From contig JAKSMC010000015.1 of the NCBI GenBank assembly GCA_024400835.1, positions 1 to 64,000 of the forward strand: 64,000 bases of DNA, written 5' to 3'. Within the stretch, counting starts at the first letter, position 1. Every line of letters starts with the position of its first letter. A model generated the notes under the pieces. That model made no database searches and was not told the origin of the DNA. It was given only the letters and a program-made list of their open reading frames with translations. The position numbers and the translations under genes were made by a program. The stretch comes from Bacteroidales bacterium (GTDB lineage Bacteria; Bacteroidota; Bacteroidia; Bacteroidales; WCHB1-69). Below are positions 1-8,300 of the stretch, piece after piece.

Positions 1-1774
1 TTTTTGCAACTCGTTTAACAACAAAAAACACCTCGTTTTTTTCGAGGCCAAAACAACAGATGGGAATGCAAAGTTTATTACATATAAAAATATTTTTAAT
101 AATCCTTCTTTAGACCTTGACATTACTGATACAGTTAAGATTGGAGAGAATGAAAGACAGAATGAAATACAATATGGAGATGTTTTGTTTACTGGTTCTT
201 CTGAAACACCAGACGAATGCGGTATGTCTTCCGTTGTGACCACAAGACCCAATGAGAGGTATTTCTTGAATAGTTTTTGTTTCGGTTTTAGATTGTTTGA
301 TAAGTCAATGTTTCTTCCCGATTTCTTAAAACATTTGTTGCGAAGTCATGAGATAAGGAAACAGATTTTTAATACTGCCAGTGGAGTTACAAGATTTAAT
401 GTCTCAAAAAAGAGATTTGCGAATGTTTCCATTCCCGTACCCCCGCTGCCCGTGCAAGAGGAAATCGTGCGAATATTGGACAACTTCACTACGCTGCAAG
501 CGGAGCTGGACTGCCGCAAGCGGCAGTATGAGTACTACAGGGATAAGTTGCTGAATGTAGATTGTAGAATGAATAATGTAGAATGGAAGAAGTTGGGGGA
601 AATAGCAAGTGTAATAAGAGGGGGCAATTTCCAGAAAAAGGATTTTATTGAAAATGGTTGTCCGTGTATCCACTACGGACAGATATACACTCATTACAAT
701 ACTTACACAGAAAGCACTTTCACATACGTTTCAAAAGAAGTCTTTGAAAAATCTAAGAAAGCACAACCGAACGATATTGTAATGGCAGTTACAAGTGAGA
801 ATGTCGAAGATGTTTGCAGTTGCGTTGCGTGGGTTGGCAAAACACCTATTGCAGTCAGCGGTCATACTGCTATCATTCACCATAATCAAAATGCAAAGTT
901 TCTGGCATATTATTTTCAGACAGAAGATTTTTTCAACCAAAAAAAGAAGCTCGCACACGGAACAAAGGTAATTGAGGTTACACCTGACAAGCTATTAGAC
1001 ATAAAGATTCCTCTTCCCCCTCTTGCCGTTCAAGAGCGCATTGTGAATGTGCTGGACAACTTCGAGCAACTTTGCAACGACTTGGGCATTGGCCTGCCCG
1101 CCGAGATAGAGGCAAGAAAGCTGCAATACGAATATTATCGTAATAAACTACTGTCATTTACCCCCCCCCACGAAATAACTGATAATCAATATATTACATT
1201 AGGAATCGCAGTTAATGATTATATCAAGATAATGCAGTATGTGTTTGGATATGTTTATGTGCCAATGAGTGAGATAGCGGAAATATGCCCTGGAAAAGAT
1301 TATCGTCATTTATCAAATGGCAAAGTACCCGTTTATGGAAGTGGCGGTGTAATGACGTATGTAAATGATTACACGTATGACAAACCGACCGTACTTCTAC
1401 CAAGGAAAGGTTCTATCAGTAATATATTCTATGTTGATGTGCCGTTTTGGAATGTTGACACAATATACTATACCAAAATAGACAACTCAAAGGTTATTAC
1501 AAAATTCTTGTATTATCTTGTTGTCAATGAGCATATCGAAAAATACAACACGTCTAATGCCGCAAGACCAGCATTGACAAGAGAAGTTTTGAATAAGATT
1601 GTTTTTCCCCTTCCACCTCTTTCCGAGCAGAAGCGCATAGTGGCAATCCTTGACAAGTTCGATGCATTGGTAAACGACATTTCCATTGGTCTGCCCGCCG
1701 AGATTGAAGCGCGAAGAAAACAGTACGAATATTACCGTAACAAATTGTTGACATTCAAAGAAAAAACAGCATAG
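1..1774 (+). CDS. hsdS: Type I restriction-modification specificity subunit HsdS, three recognition modules, 5' end outside window
   Basis: Specificity subunit that selects the DNA target of a type I restriction-modification complex. The frame is open from the first base, so the start lies upstream. Three target-recognition domains are visible: the first is cut by the edge and ends near 460; the second covers about 585-1010; the third about 1260-1605. Each is followed by a conserved helical spacer with a PLPPL-x-xQ start (about 440-560, 1010-1160, 1605-1755), and the last two spacers share GLPAEIEAR and QYEYYRNKLL. A normal HsdS has two modules; a third is unusual. Modules two and three are joined through nine C at 1161-1169. 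Loss or gain of one C would stop translation a few codons later and leave a two-module protein. Spacers look GC-richer than the modules, as expected for swapped domains. No hsdM is visible; it is probably upstream. Confidence 0.9.
   Translation, partial: FCNSFNNKKHLVFFEAKTTDGNAKFITYKNIFNNPSLDLDITDTVKIGENERQNEIQYGDVLFTGSSETPDECGMSSVVTTRPNERYFLNSFCFGFRLFDKSMFLPDFLKHLLRSHEIRKQIFNTASGVTRFNVSKKRFANVSIPVPPLPVQEEIVRILDNFTTLQAELDCRKRQYEYYRDKLLNVDCRMNNVEWKKLGEIASVIRGGNFQKKDFIENGCPCIHYGQIYTHYNTYTESTFTYVSKEVFEKSKKAQPNDIVMAVTSENVEDVCSCVAWVGKTPIAVSGHTAIIHHNQNAKFLAYYFQTEDFFNQKKKLAHGTKVIEVTPDKLLDIKIPLPPLAVQERIVNVLDNFEQLCNDLGIGLPAEIEARKLQYEYYRNKLLSFTPPHEITDNQYITLGIAVNDYIKIMQYVFGYVYVPMSEIAEICPGKDYRHLSNGKVPVYGSGGVMTYVNDYTYDKPTVLLPRKGSISNIFYVDVPFWNVDTIYYTKIDNSKVITKFLYYLVVNEHIEKYNTSNAARPALTREVLNKIVFPLPPLSEQKRIVAILDKFDALVNDISIGLPAEIEARRKQYEYYRNKLLTFKEKTA
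1161..1169 (+). repeat. C9 homopolymer inside hsdS, possible phase-variation site
   Basis: Nine consecutive C between the second spacer and the third recognition module of hsdS. The present length keeps the frame open (reads ...SFTPPHEITDN). Eight C would give TPPTK then TAA; ten C would give TPPPRNN then TGA. An in-frame ATG at 1232 could restart the third module alone. Slippage in such tracts is a known switch for hsdS in other bacteria; switching here is inferred. Confidence 0.7.
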
Positions 1775-1778
1775 TATT

Positions 1779-2438
1779 ATGAAAAACAAAGGCGTTATCT
1801 ACATTTTGACGAATCCGTCCTTCCCCGATTATGTGAAAATCGGTTATGCAACCGACATTGAGAAAAGGTTGAAACAACTGAACCGCAGTGAAACCATTCC
1901 GTTCGCCTTCCGTGTCTATGCCGTTTATGACGTAGAGCAGGAACTGACCGATAAGGAGCTGCACAAACTGATTGACAACCTTAATCCCGATCTACGCACC
2001 ATTGAAACATTTGACGGCAAGGAAAGAGTGAAAGAGTTCTATGCAATGTCGGCAGAAGATGCCTACCTGCTTTTGGAATGTATTGCCAAAATCAGCGGAA
2101 CACAAGACCGACTGAAACGGATGCAGCCCGAAGGCCACGAAATCATAGACGAACAAATCGCCAAAGAAATCAAAGAAACCGCAAGACGTGGAGCGTTCCG
2201 TTTCAGCGAATGCGATATACCAGTGGGCAGCATACTGACATTTGTAGATGATGACCAAATCAAGGTAGAAGTGCTGGACGACAGACACATTAAATACAAT
2301 GGCGAAACAACTTCATTGTCGGCATTGGCGCAAAGACTGAAGGGATTTGACCACGCAGTTCAAGGAACATTGTGGTTCAAGTACCAAGGAGAAAAGTTAA
2401 CCGACAGAAGGGAACGATTGGAAAAAGAAAAACAATAA
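1779..2438 (+). CDS. GIY-YIG (T5orf172-type) nuclease-like protein with C-terminal RAMA-like domain
   Basis: 219 residues. The N-terminal 100 residues fit the T5orf172 branch of the GIY-YIG fold: GVIYILTNPSFPDYVKIGYA supplies the paired tyrosine motifs, and an Arg follows in the helix DIEKRLKQLN. The C-terminal 80 residues (PVGSILTFVDDDQIKVEV, then VQGTLWFKYQGEKLTDRRER) resemble the RAMA domain, thought to help restriction proteins recognise modified DNA. The gene starts 4 bp after the hsdS stop and ends 3 bp before the next ATG, so it is part of the operon. A role as an accessory nuclease sensing modified DNA is inference from domains and position. Confidence 0.7.
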   Translation: MKNKGVIYILTNPSFPDYVKIGYATDIEKRLKQLNRSETIPFAFRVYAVYDVEQELTDKELHKLIDNLNPDLRTIETFDGKERVKEFYAMSAEDAYLLLECIAKISGTQDRLKRMQPEGHEIIDEQIAKEIKETARRGAFRFSECDIPVGSILTFVDDDQIKVEVLDDRHIKYNGETTSLSALAQRLKGFDHAVQGTLWFKYQGEKLTDRRERLEKEKQ

Positions 2439-2441
2439 ACT

Positions 2442-3342
2442 ATGTTTGAGGCACAGAACAAACAACTCACGCTGCAAGACAAATTCGATTTGGCAAAGAA
2501 ACTGTCTGAAGGCGGAACCGCAAACACAGGGTTCTGCATAGATGGTCAGGTTTATAATGCCTACTTGACCAATGATGAATGGAGTGATTTTGTAAAAACT
2601 ATGCCAACCGAAATTGCAATTTTTTTTGACAATGGACAAGGCGGGGATATGAGAGAACGAAAAACTTGCTTTGGTAATTATATTCCGCCTAAGATGTCGT
2701 CTTATGGTTCGTCAAGTCGAATGCTTTATGAATTGGCAAAAGACATTCCCGATTTCATTTTCAAGTACAAGATGCCGGCAATCATTGGCGGCAAAGCACA
2801 TTTGGATGGGTATTTGAAAAAAGGCAACATATATATGGACGCAAAATGCCGTGAAATATATGGAGGCCAAGGAGATGTGAAAAATGTTTATGACCCCTAT
2901 TACGCTTACTTGTTCCGAAAAACATTGCTGCGATATTTTCGATATGGTAAACTGGGGCACAAAGGAAGTAATGTATTTAAATTTGAAACAGATACTATGC
3001 CACTTTCTTTGTATTGCCAACTATCACTTGTGCAACGGCATTGCACCAGTAAACTTCATATATTTGGTTTACGAACCAACGACAGCACTTCTGTCTTACT
3101 TGACGAAAGAAGAAAGTTCTAAAATACAAGAGATATGGAATCAAGATAAGCAGGAAGCAGAAAGTATTGATTTCAAGCGTTTGTATCGTATTGCCGCATT
3201 ATTTCTTCACGAAGAACAAGGGATAGCACCCAATATCACAACTGAACAAATTGCAGAAATGAGCGAATCATTTACATTCACATTCTGTACCCAACACGAT
3301 TTCATTGATAATATAAACCGATTAAGTAATGGTACAATATAA
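2442..3342 (+). pseudogene. Frameshifted restriction-endonuclease-like gene (possibly PGN_0703-like)
   Basis: Two overlapping frames appear to form one gene. The first frame (from the ATG at 2442) reads coherently to about 2915-2990; a +1 frame then carries the sensible continuation (KQILCHFLCIANYH, FIYLVYEP) and ends at 3342. The A5 run near 2917-2921 is one possible slip point. The segment AHLDGYLKKGNIYMDAKCRE has an Asp followed by DAK, compatible with a PD-(D/E)xK core, and the overall layout recalls PGN_0703-type putative restriction endonucleases. That family call is tentative. Joined, the product would be about 300 residues. Intact neighbours on both sides suggest a recent lesion, a sequencing error or, less likely, programmed frameshifting. 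The 3' end overlaps hsdR by 14 bp. Confidence 0.5.
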
Positions 3343-6300
3343 CCTTATAGCCGAAACCCCCGAATGCACCGTAGTCAGCGACTACCAAGCACCCTACAAC
3401 TCCCGTTCCACAACCTACCAGAGTGAAGCGGCATTGGAAAAGGCGTTCATTGAGGAACTTCAAAAGCAGGCATACGACTACCTGCCAATCAAGTCGGAGC
3501 AGGAACTGATATTCAACCTTCGCAATCAGTTGGAAGAACTGAACGATTATCTGTTCACCCCGACCGAATGGGAACGCTTTTATACCTCCGTTATCGCCAA
3601 AGCGGACAGCGGCATTGTGGAGAAGACCACATTGATTCAGGAAGACTGCGTACAGGTGCTGAAAAAGGATGACGGAACTTTCAAGAATATCAAACTGATA
3701 GACAAAGACCACATTCACAACAACCATCTGCAAGTTATCAACCAGTATGTCCCCGAAGGCGGAACGGCTGCCAATCGTTATGACGTGAGCATATTGGTCA
3801 ATGGTCTGCCGTTAGTTCACATTGAACTGAAACGCCGAGGTGTGGACATAAAGGAAGCGTTCAATCAGATCAACCGCTATCAGCGTGAAAGTTTTTGGAG
3901 CGGATGCGGATTGTTCGAGTTCGTACAGATATTCGTGATCAGCAACGGAACTTACACCAAGTATTATTCCAATACCACCCGTTTCGCCCATATCAAAGAG
4001 CAGGCAGGCAAACAGAATCATAAAGGCAAACGCACCAGCAATTCATTCGAGTTCACAAGCTGGTGGGCGGATGCCAACAACACGCCGATAACCGACCTGA
4101 TGGACTTCGCCAGGACTTTCTTTGCCAAGCATACGATTCTGAACCTGCTGACCAAATACTGCGTGTTCACCGAAGAAAGACTGCTGCTGGCGATGCGTCC
4201 ATACCAGATTGTCGCCACGGAAAGGATAATCAGCAAAATCAACATTGCCACCCAATACAAGAAGTTCGCACCGGCGGAAAGCGGTGGGTACATTTGGCAC
4301 ACCACAGGCAGCGGCAAGACACTGACTTCGTTCAAGACAGCCCAAATCGCAAGCAAACTTCCGTACATTGACAAAGTGCTGTTCGTGGTCGATAGAAAGG
4401 ATTTGGACTATCAGACGATGAAGGAGTATGACCGCTTTGAAAAGGGAGCGGCCAATGGCAATACCAGTACGGCGATTTTGAAAAAGCAGTTGGAAGACGA
4501 CAACTGCCGCATTATCATTACCACCATACAGAAGCTATCCATATTCACCAAGAAGAACACGGGGCACGAAGTGTTCAAGAAGCATTTGGTGCTGATATTT
4601 GACGAATGCCACCGCAGCCAGTTCGGCGACATGCACCGCCTCATTACCAAGCATTTCAAACAGTGCCATTTGTTCGGATTCACTGGCACGCCTATCTTTG
4701 CCGTAAACTCCAGTTCCAGTGCCGCCGCCGACCTCAAAACCACAGCCCAGGCATTCGGTGAGAAACTGCACACCTATACCATTGTGGATGCTATCAATGA
4801 CAAGAACGTGCTGCCGTTCCGCGTGGACTACATTAAGACAATCAAGGAAGAAGAAAATATCATAGACAAGATGGTCAACGACATTGACCGAGAGAAAGCC
4901 CTGTTGTCGAAAGAGCGAATCAGCAATGTCGTCGCATACATATTGGAGCACTTCAATCAGAAGACCAAGCGCAACGAATACTACCAGTTGAAGGAGCGGA
5001 GACTGCGTGGATTCAACTCCATATTCTGCGTTCAATCCATTGAGGCTGCGAAACTGTACTACACGGAGTTCAAGAAACAGATGGCATTGCTGCCGTCAGA
5101 CCAGCAGTTGAAAATCGCAACCATTTACAGCTACGCTGCTAATGAGGCGGATGACGAAAACGGCTTTATGGGTGATGAGAACAACGAAGACACCGCCAGC
5201 TTGGATATGGTCAGCAAGGACTTTCTGCAACAGGCGGTTTACGACTACAACCAAATCTTCAGCACCAACTACGGCATATCCGCCGACAAGTTCCAAAACT
5301 ATTATAAGGACCTGTCGCAGCGGGTCAAGAACCGCGAGGTTGATTTGCTGATTGTGGTCAATATGTTCCTAACGGGCTTTGACGCAACCACGTTAAACAC
5401 ATTGTGGGTTGATAAGAACCTGCGTCTGCACGGTTTGTTGCAGGCGTATTCCCGCACCAACCGAATCCTTAATTCCGTCAAGACTTTCGGCAACATTGTC
5501 TGCTTCCGCAATTTGGAAGACGCGACCAATGAGAGCATAGGATTGTTTGGGGACAAAGACGCAGGCGGCATTGTACTGTTGAAGACCTTTGAAGACTACT
5601 ACGAAGGCTATACCGATAAGAAAGACAAGGAACATAAGGGATACAAGGTGCTGATTGAAGAATTGCAGGAAAGATTCCCCGTCGGCAAACTGATAATCGG
5701 CGAGCAGAATCAAAAGGACTTCGTCAGATTATACAACGCAATCCTGAAACTGAAAAACATACTCTCCTCCTTCGACAAGTTTGAAGGAAACGAAATCCTG
5801 ACAGACCGTGATTTTCAGGACTACCACAGCACCTACATTGACATTTACAACACCCTTCGTCCGCCAGTCGGCCAAAAGGAGAATATCAATGACGACCTCG
5901 TGTTTGAGATGGAATTGATTAAGCAGGTGGAGATCAACATTGACTATATCCTTATGCTGATAAAGAAGTATCACGACAGCCACTTGCAAGACAAAGAAAT
6001 CGTGGTCAATATCAACAAGGCAGTCAATTCCAGCATTGATTTGAGAAACAAGAAGCAATTGATCGAGCAGTTCATTGACAGTCTTACCCCGACCAGCGAT
6101 GTGGACAGCGATTGGCGGTTGTATGTTCAGCAGCAGAAGGAGGCCGAACTGAATGCCATTATTGCGGAGGAAAAGTTGAAGGAAGAAGAGACGAAAGCGT
6201 TTATCGAAAATGCCTTCAAAGATGGCGAGTTGCAGACCACGGGAACGGCATTCGCAGGCATACTGCCGCCCGTATCAAGGTTCTCTCCAACGCAGGAACG

Positions 6301-6370
6301 CACCCAGAAGCGGGAACGCATATTGGAAAGAATCAAAGCATTCTTTGAACGGTTCAGAGACATCATATAA
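3329..6370 (+). CDS. hsdR: Type I restriction enzyme motor and nuclease subunit HsdR
   Basis: 1013 residues, normal length for HsdR, which translocates DNA with ATP and cleaves it. The N-terminal nuclease domain has the D...ExK pattern in RYDVSILVNGLPLVHIELKR (about residues 149-170). The SF2 motor follows: Walker A HTTGSGKT near residue 325, DECH near 424, and FTGTPIF just after. The helical C-terminal region runs to the end. The ATG at 3329 lies 14 bp inside the preceding frame, consistent with translational coupling. It is the last gene of the operon; a Bacteroidota-type gene with its own leader follows. Confidence 0.95.
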   Translation: MVQYNLIAETPECTVVSDYQAPYNSRSTTYQSEAALEKAFIEELQKQAYDYLPIKSEQELIFNLRNQLEELNDYLFTPTEWERFYTSVIAKADSGIVEKTTLIQEDCVQVLKKDDGTFKNIKLIDKDHIHNNHLQVINQYVPEGGTAANRYDVSILVNGLPLVHIELKRRGVDIKEAFNQINRYQRESFWSGCGLFEFVQIFVISNGTYTKYYSNTTRFAHIKEQAGKQNHKGKRTSNSFEFTSWWADANNTPITDLMDFARTFFAKHTILNLLTKYCVFTEERLLLAMRPYQIVATERIISKINIATQYKKFAPAESGGYIWHTTGSGKTLTSFKTAQIASKLPYIDKVLFVVDRKDLDYQTMKEYDRFEKGAANGNTSTAILKKQLEDDNCRIIITTIQKLSIFTKKNTGHEVFKKHLVLIFDECHRSQFGDMHRLITKHFKQCHLFGFTGTPIFAVNSSSSAAADLKTTAQAFGEKLHTYTIVDAINDKNVLPFRVDYIKTIKEEENIIDKMVNDIDREKALLSKERISNVVAYILEHFNQKTKRNEYYQLKERRLRGFNSIFCVQSIEAAKLYYTEFKKQMALLPSDQQLKIATIYSYAANEADDENGFMGDENNEDTASLDMVSKDFLQQAVYDYNQIFSTNYGISADKFQNYYKDLSQRVKNREVDLLIVVNMFLTGFDATTLNTLWVDKNLRLHGLLQAYSRTNRILNSVKTFGNIVCFRNLEDATNESIGLFGDKDAGGIVLLKTFEDYYEGYTDKKDKEHKGYKVLIEELQERFPVGKLIIGEQNQKDFVRLYNAILKLKNILSSFDKFEGNEILTDRDFQDYHSTYIDIYNTLRPPVGQKENINDDLVFEMELIKQVEINIDYILMLIKKYHDSHLQDKEIVVNINKAVNSSIDLRNKKQLIEQFIDSLTPTSDVDSDWRLYVQQQKEAELNAIIAEEKLKEEETKAFIENAFKDGELQTTGTAFAGILPPVSRFSPTQERTQKRERILERIKAFFERFRDII

Positions 6371-6440
6371 CATTTCCTCCTTCTGCTTCCTCTCTTGTTT
6401 TTTATTATCTTCGCCTCCTCAACAATCAAATCACAACAAA

Positions 6441-7064
6441 ATGAAAAAGTTCTTAATATCAGTACTTTGCATTTTATTATTCGTTCCAAATTGCGTACAA
6501 GCGCAGCACCTTCACAGCGATTTGTATAACGGAATCGGCCTCAATGCAGGACCGGTGTCTGGTATGGGAGCCCTCATTTACGGAAGCGTGGGATTCTGGG
6601 AAGCATTGGGCAGCGGCATTTCCAAGAAGGCCTCCAAAATGGATATGTACGGACATTACGGGCTACATTATTATTATCAAGTGAAACCCTGGTGTCAGAT
6701 CGGAGTGAAAGCCACCGTCGAGAGTATGAAGATGACCCATTTCACCGACACCACGCGCCTGGTCATTAAAGACCAATATGTAATGTCTTTCATAACCCTT
6801 ATGCCCAGCGTACGTTTCACCTACCTAAACCGTCCTTGGGTACGCCTCTATTCAGGCATTGATGTGGGCTGCAGCTATCTGTTTGACAGCCGCGACCGCG
6901 CTTCCAGCAAGGAGGATAACGAAGAGAGCGGCAACAACAAATTCCTGTTTGCCTGCAACATCTCCCCCATCGGGCTCGAAGTCGGCAAAAAGTTCTACGG
7001 CCTGCTGGAAACCAACATCGGCTACGACTCCTTCGTCAAAATCGGCATCGGCGCTCGATTCTAA
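6441..7064 (+). CDS. Exported outer-membrane beta-barrel-like protein, function unknown
   Basis: 207 residues from the ATG at 6441, preferred over upstream in-frame codons because it begins a clear signal peptide (MKKFLISVLCILLF, cleavage probably after VQAQ). The mature part has alternating aromatic and polar segments and ends in an aromatic residue (IGIGARF), as outer-membrane barrels of about eight strands do. There is no enzymatic motif. It starts 70 bp after hsdR and converges on the TPR gene. The precise family is not recognised. Confidence 0.6.
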   Translation: MKKFLISVLCILLFVPNCVQAQHLHSDLYNGIGLNAGPVSGMGALIYGSVGFWEALGSGISKKASKMDMYGHYGLHYYYQVKPWCQIGVKATVESMKMTHFTDTTRLVIKDQYVMSFITLMPSVRFTYLNRPWVRLYSGIDVGCSYLFDSRDRASSKEDNEESGNNKFLFACNISPIGLEVGKKFYGLLETNIGYDSFVKIGIGARF

Positions 7065-7094
7065 TGCAGGAAAAACGTATTCAATTGCGTTCCT

Positions 7095-8108
7095 CTATTT
7101 CACCTTGCATCTGGTATTGACGATGTAGTCGGCGATGGATTCGATGACATCCGGTTCCAAGTACAATGGGATCTGCGGCATCTCCGGAAGCAGTCTTTCA
7201 AAGACCACATACATCTCGTATTCCTTGTTGTCGAAAGCATATTGGAGCGTTTTCAATGCAATATCCTTCTTTACCAGCTTCTTATCCATAGTCACCAAGA
7301 TGGCGGCAATGGCTTCTTTTTCCTGCAACAAACCGAGATTGTCCGGTCCCATAGACTCTGCATAACCTGGCTCGTAAGCCCATACGGCCTTCACCAAGGC
7401 ATAAGGCATCCAATAGTCTTTGTAGGTCACTTTGATAATGTCCTTCTCCTTTTTGGAATCGTAAGCTTCATCCAACTTGTAAAGCGGTCTGAGATACCAA
7501 TCCTTGTACTCCTTTTTATTGTATTTGTAAATTTCCTGCAATTTGGTCGTGAGTCGCGGATTGTTGCGGTTGAGGACCTTGGCGATGGAGATTTCCTTCA
7601 TAGCCTTGCCGAAATCTTCTTTGAAAAGCAACGTGTTGCCCAAAGCCCAGTGAGCAAGATAATCAATGTAGTTGTTGTCAATAGCTCTCTGATACCATTC
7701 CTGGGCATTGTCCAAATCGCGTTCGTGGAAATAAGTGTCTCCGATATAGACCATGGCCTTGTAATAAGTCGGGCACAGTTCCAGCACCTTTTGATAGTTC
7801 TTTCGTGCCGCAGGATAGTTCTTCTGCTGGAAAAAATCCTCCGCATCGTCGAAATAGCCGGAAGCCTCTTTGGAGAGTTCGTAATTCTTAATCTCATAAT
7901 GGACACCGTCTTCTTTCACACGGTAGATGTCGTTGGAAATCAGATTTTCCGCATAGTCGGGAACATCAAACTCGGTACCATTAGATATCGAATAACTCAA
8001 GCTAGATTGTTCCATGATTTCGAGGATTTCCTGAATGGTGTGCAAATCTTGTGCACTCAGGAAAAACACAGACAGCATCATGATAAAGGATAACATTATT
8101 CTTTTCAT
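7095..8108 (-). CDS. Exported tetratricopeptide-repeat protein
   Basis: 337 residues with a signal peptide (MKRIMLSFIMMLSVFFLSAQ). Residues about 85-200 hold TPR units: AEDFFQQKNYPAARKNYQKV, then a unit ending in RDLDNAQEWYQRAIDNN, then FKEDFGKAMKEISIAKVL. TPR arrays are protein-binding scaffolds, so a periplasmic adaptor role is likely, but the partner is unknown. The C-terminal half has no recognised domain. It is transcribed divergently from the acyltransferase, with its promoter element at 8199-8207. Confidence 0.7.
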   Translation of the reverse strand: MKRIMLSFIMMLSVFFLSAQDLHTIQEILEIMEQSSLSYSISNGTEFDVPDYAENLISNDIYRVKEDGVHYEIKNYELSKEASGYFDDAEDFFQQKNYPAARKNYQKVLELCPTYYKAMVYIGDTYFHERDLDNAQEWYQRAIDNNYIDYLAHWALGNTLLFKEDFGKAMKEISIAKVLNRNNPRLTTKLQEIYKYNKKEYKDWYLRPLYKLDEAYDSKKEKDIIKVTYKDYWMPYALVKAVWAYEPGYAESMGPDNLGLLQEKEAIAAILVTMDKKLVKKDIALKTLQYAFDNKEYEMYVVFERLLPEMPQIPLYLEPDVIESIADYIVNTRCKVK

Positions 8109-8198
8109 ATAATAAAATTTTGAGGTTAATATTCAGAGTAAGGAGGAGCGAGTGCAATGAGCAGAGAAACGAGATAGAATCGTCTTTTTAAAGAGGTG

Positions 8199-8207
8199 GC
8201 AAATATA
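8199..8207 (-). promoter_or_regulatory. Promoter -7 element for the TPR gene
   Basis: TATATTTGC read on the minus strand, matching the Bacteroidota consensus TAnnTTTGC, about 90 bp before the TPR start. Confidence 0.5.
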
Positions 8208-8265
8208 GAAAAAAAGGTAATCGACACATTCATTTCAACAATAATTATCCTTTTAGCTTTTTTGC

Positions 8266-8274
8266 TATTTTTGC
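8266..8274 (+). promoter_or_regulatory. Promoter -7 element for the acyltransferase gene
   Basis: TATTTTTGC, 27 bp before the ATG at 8301. It lies inside the longer open frame that begins at 8196 and so argues for the downstream start. Confidence 0.6.
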
Positions 8275-8300
8275 AGCCTAATTCAAACCACAACCAACCT

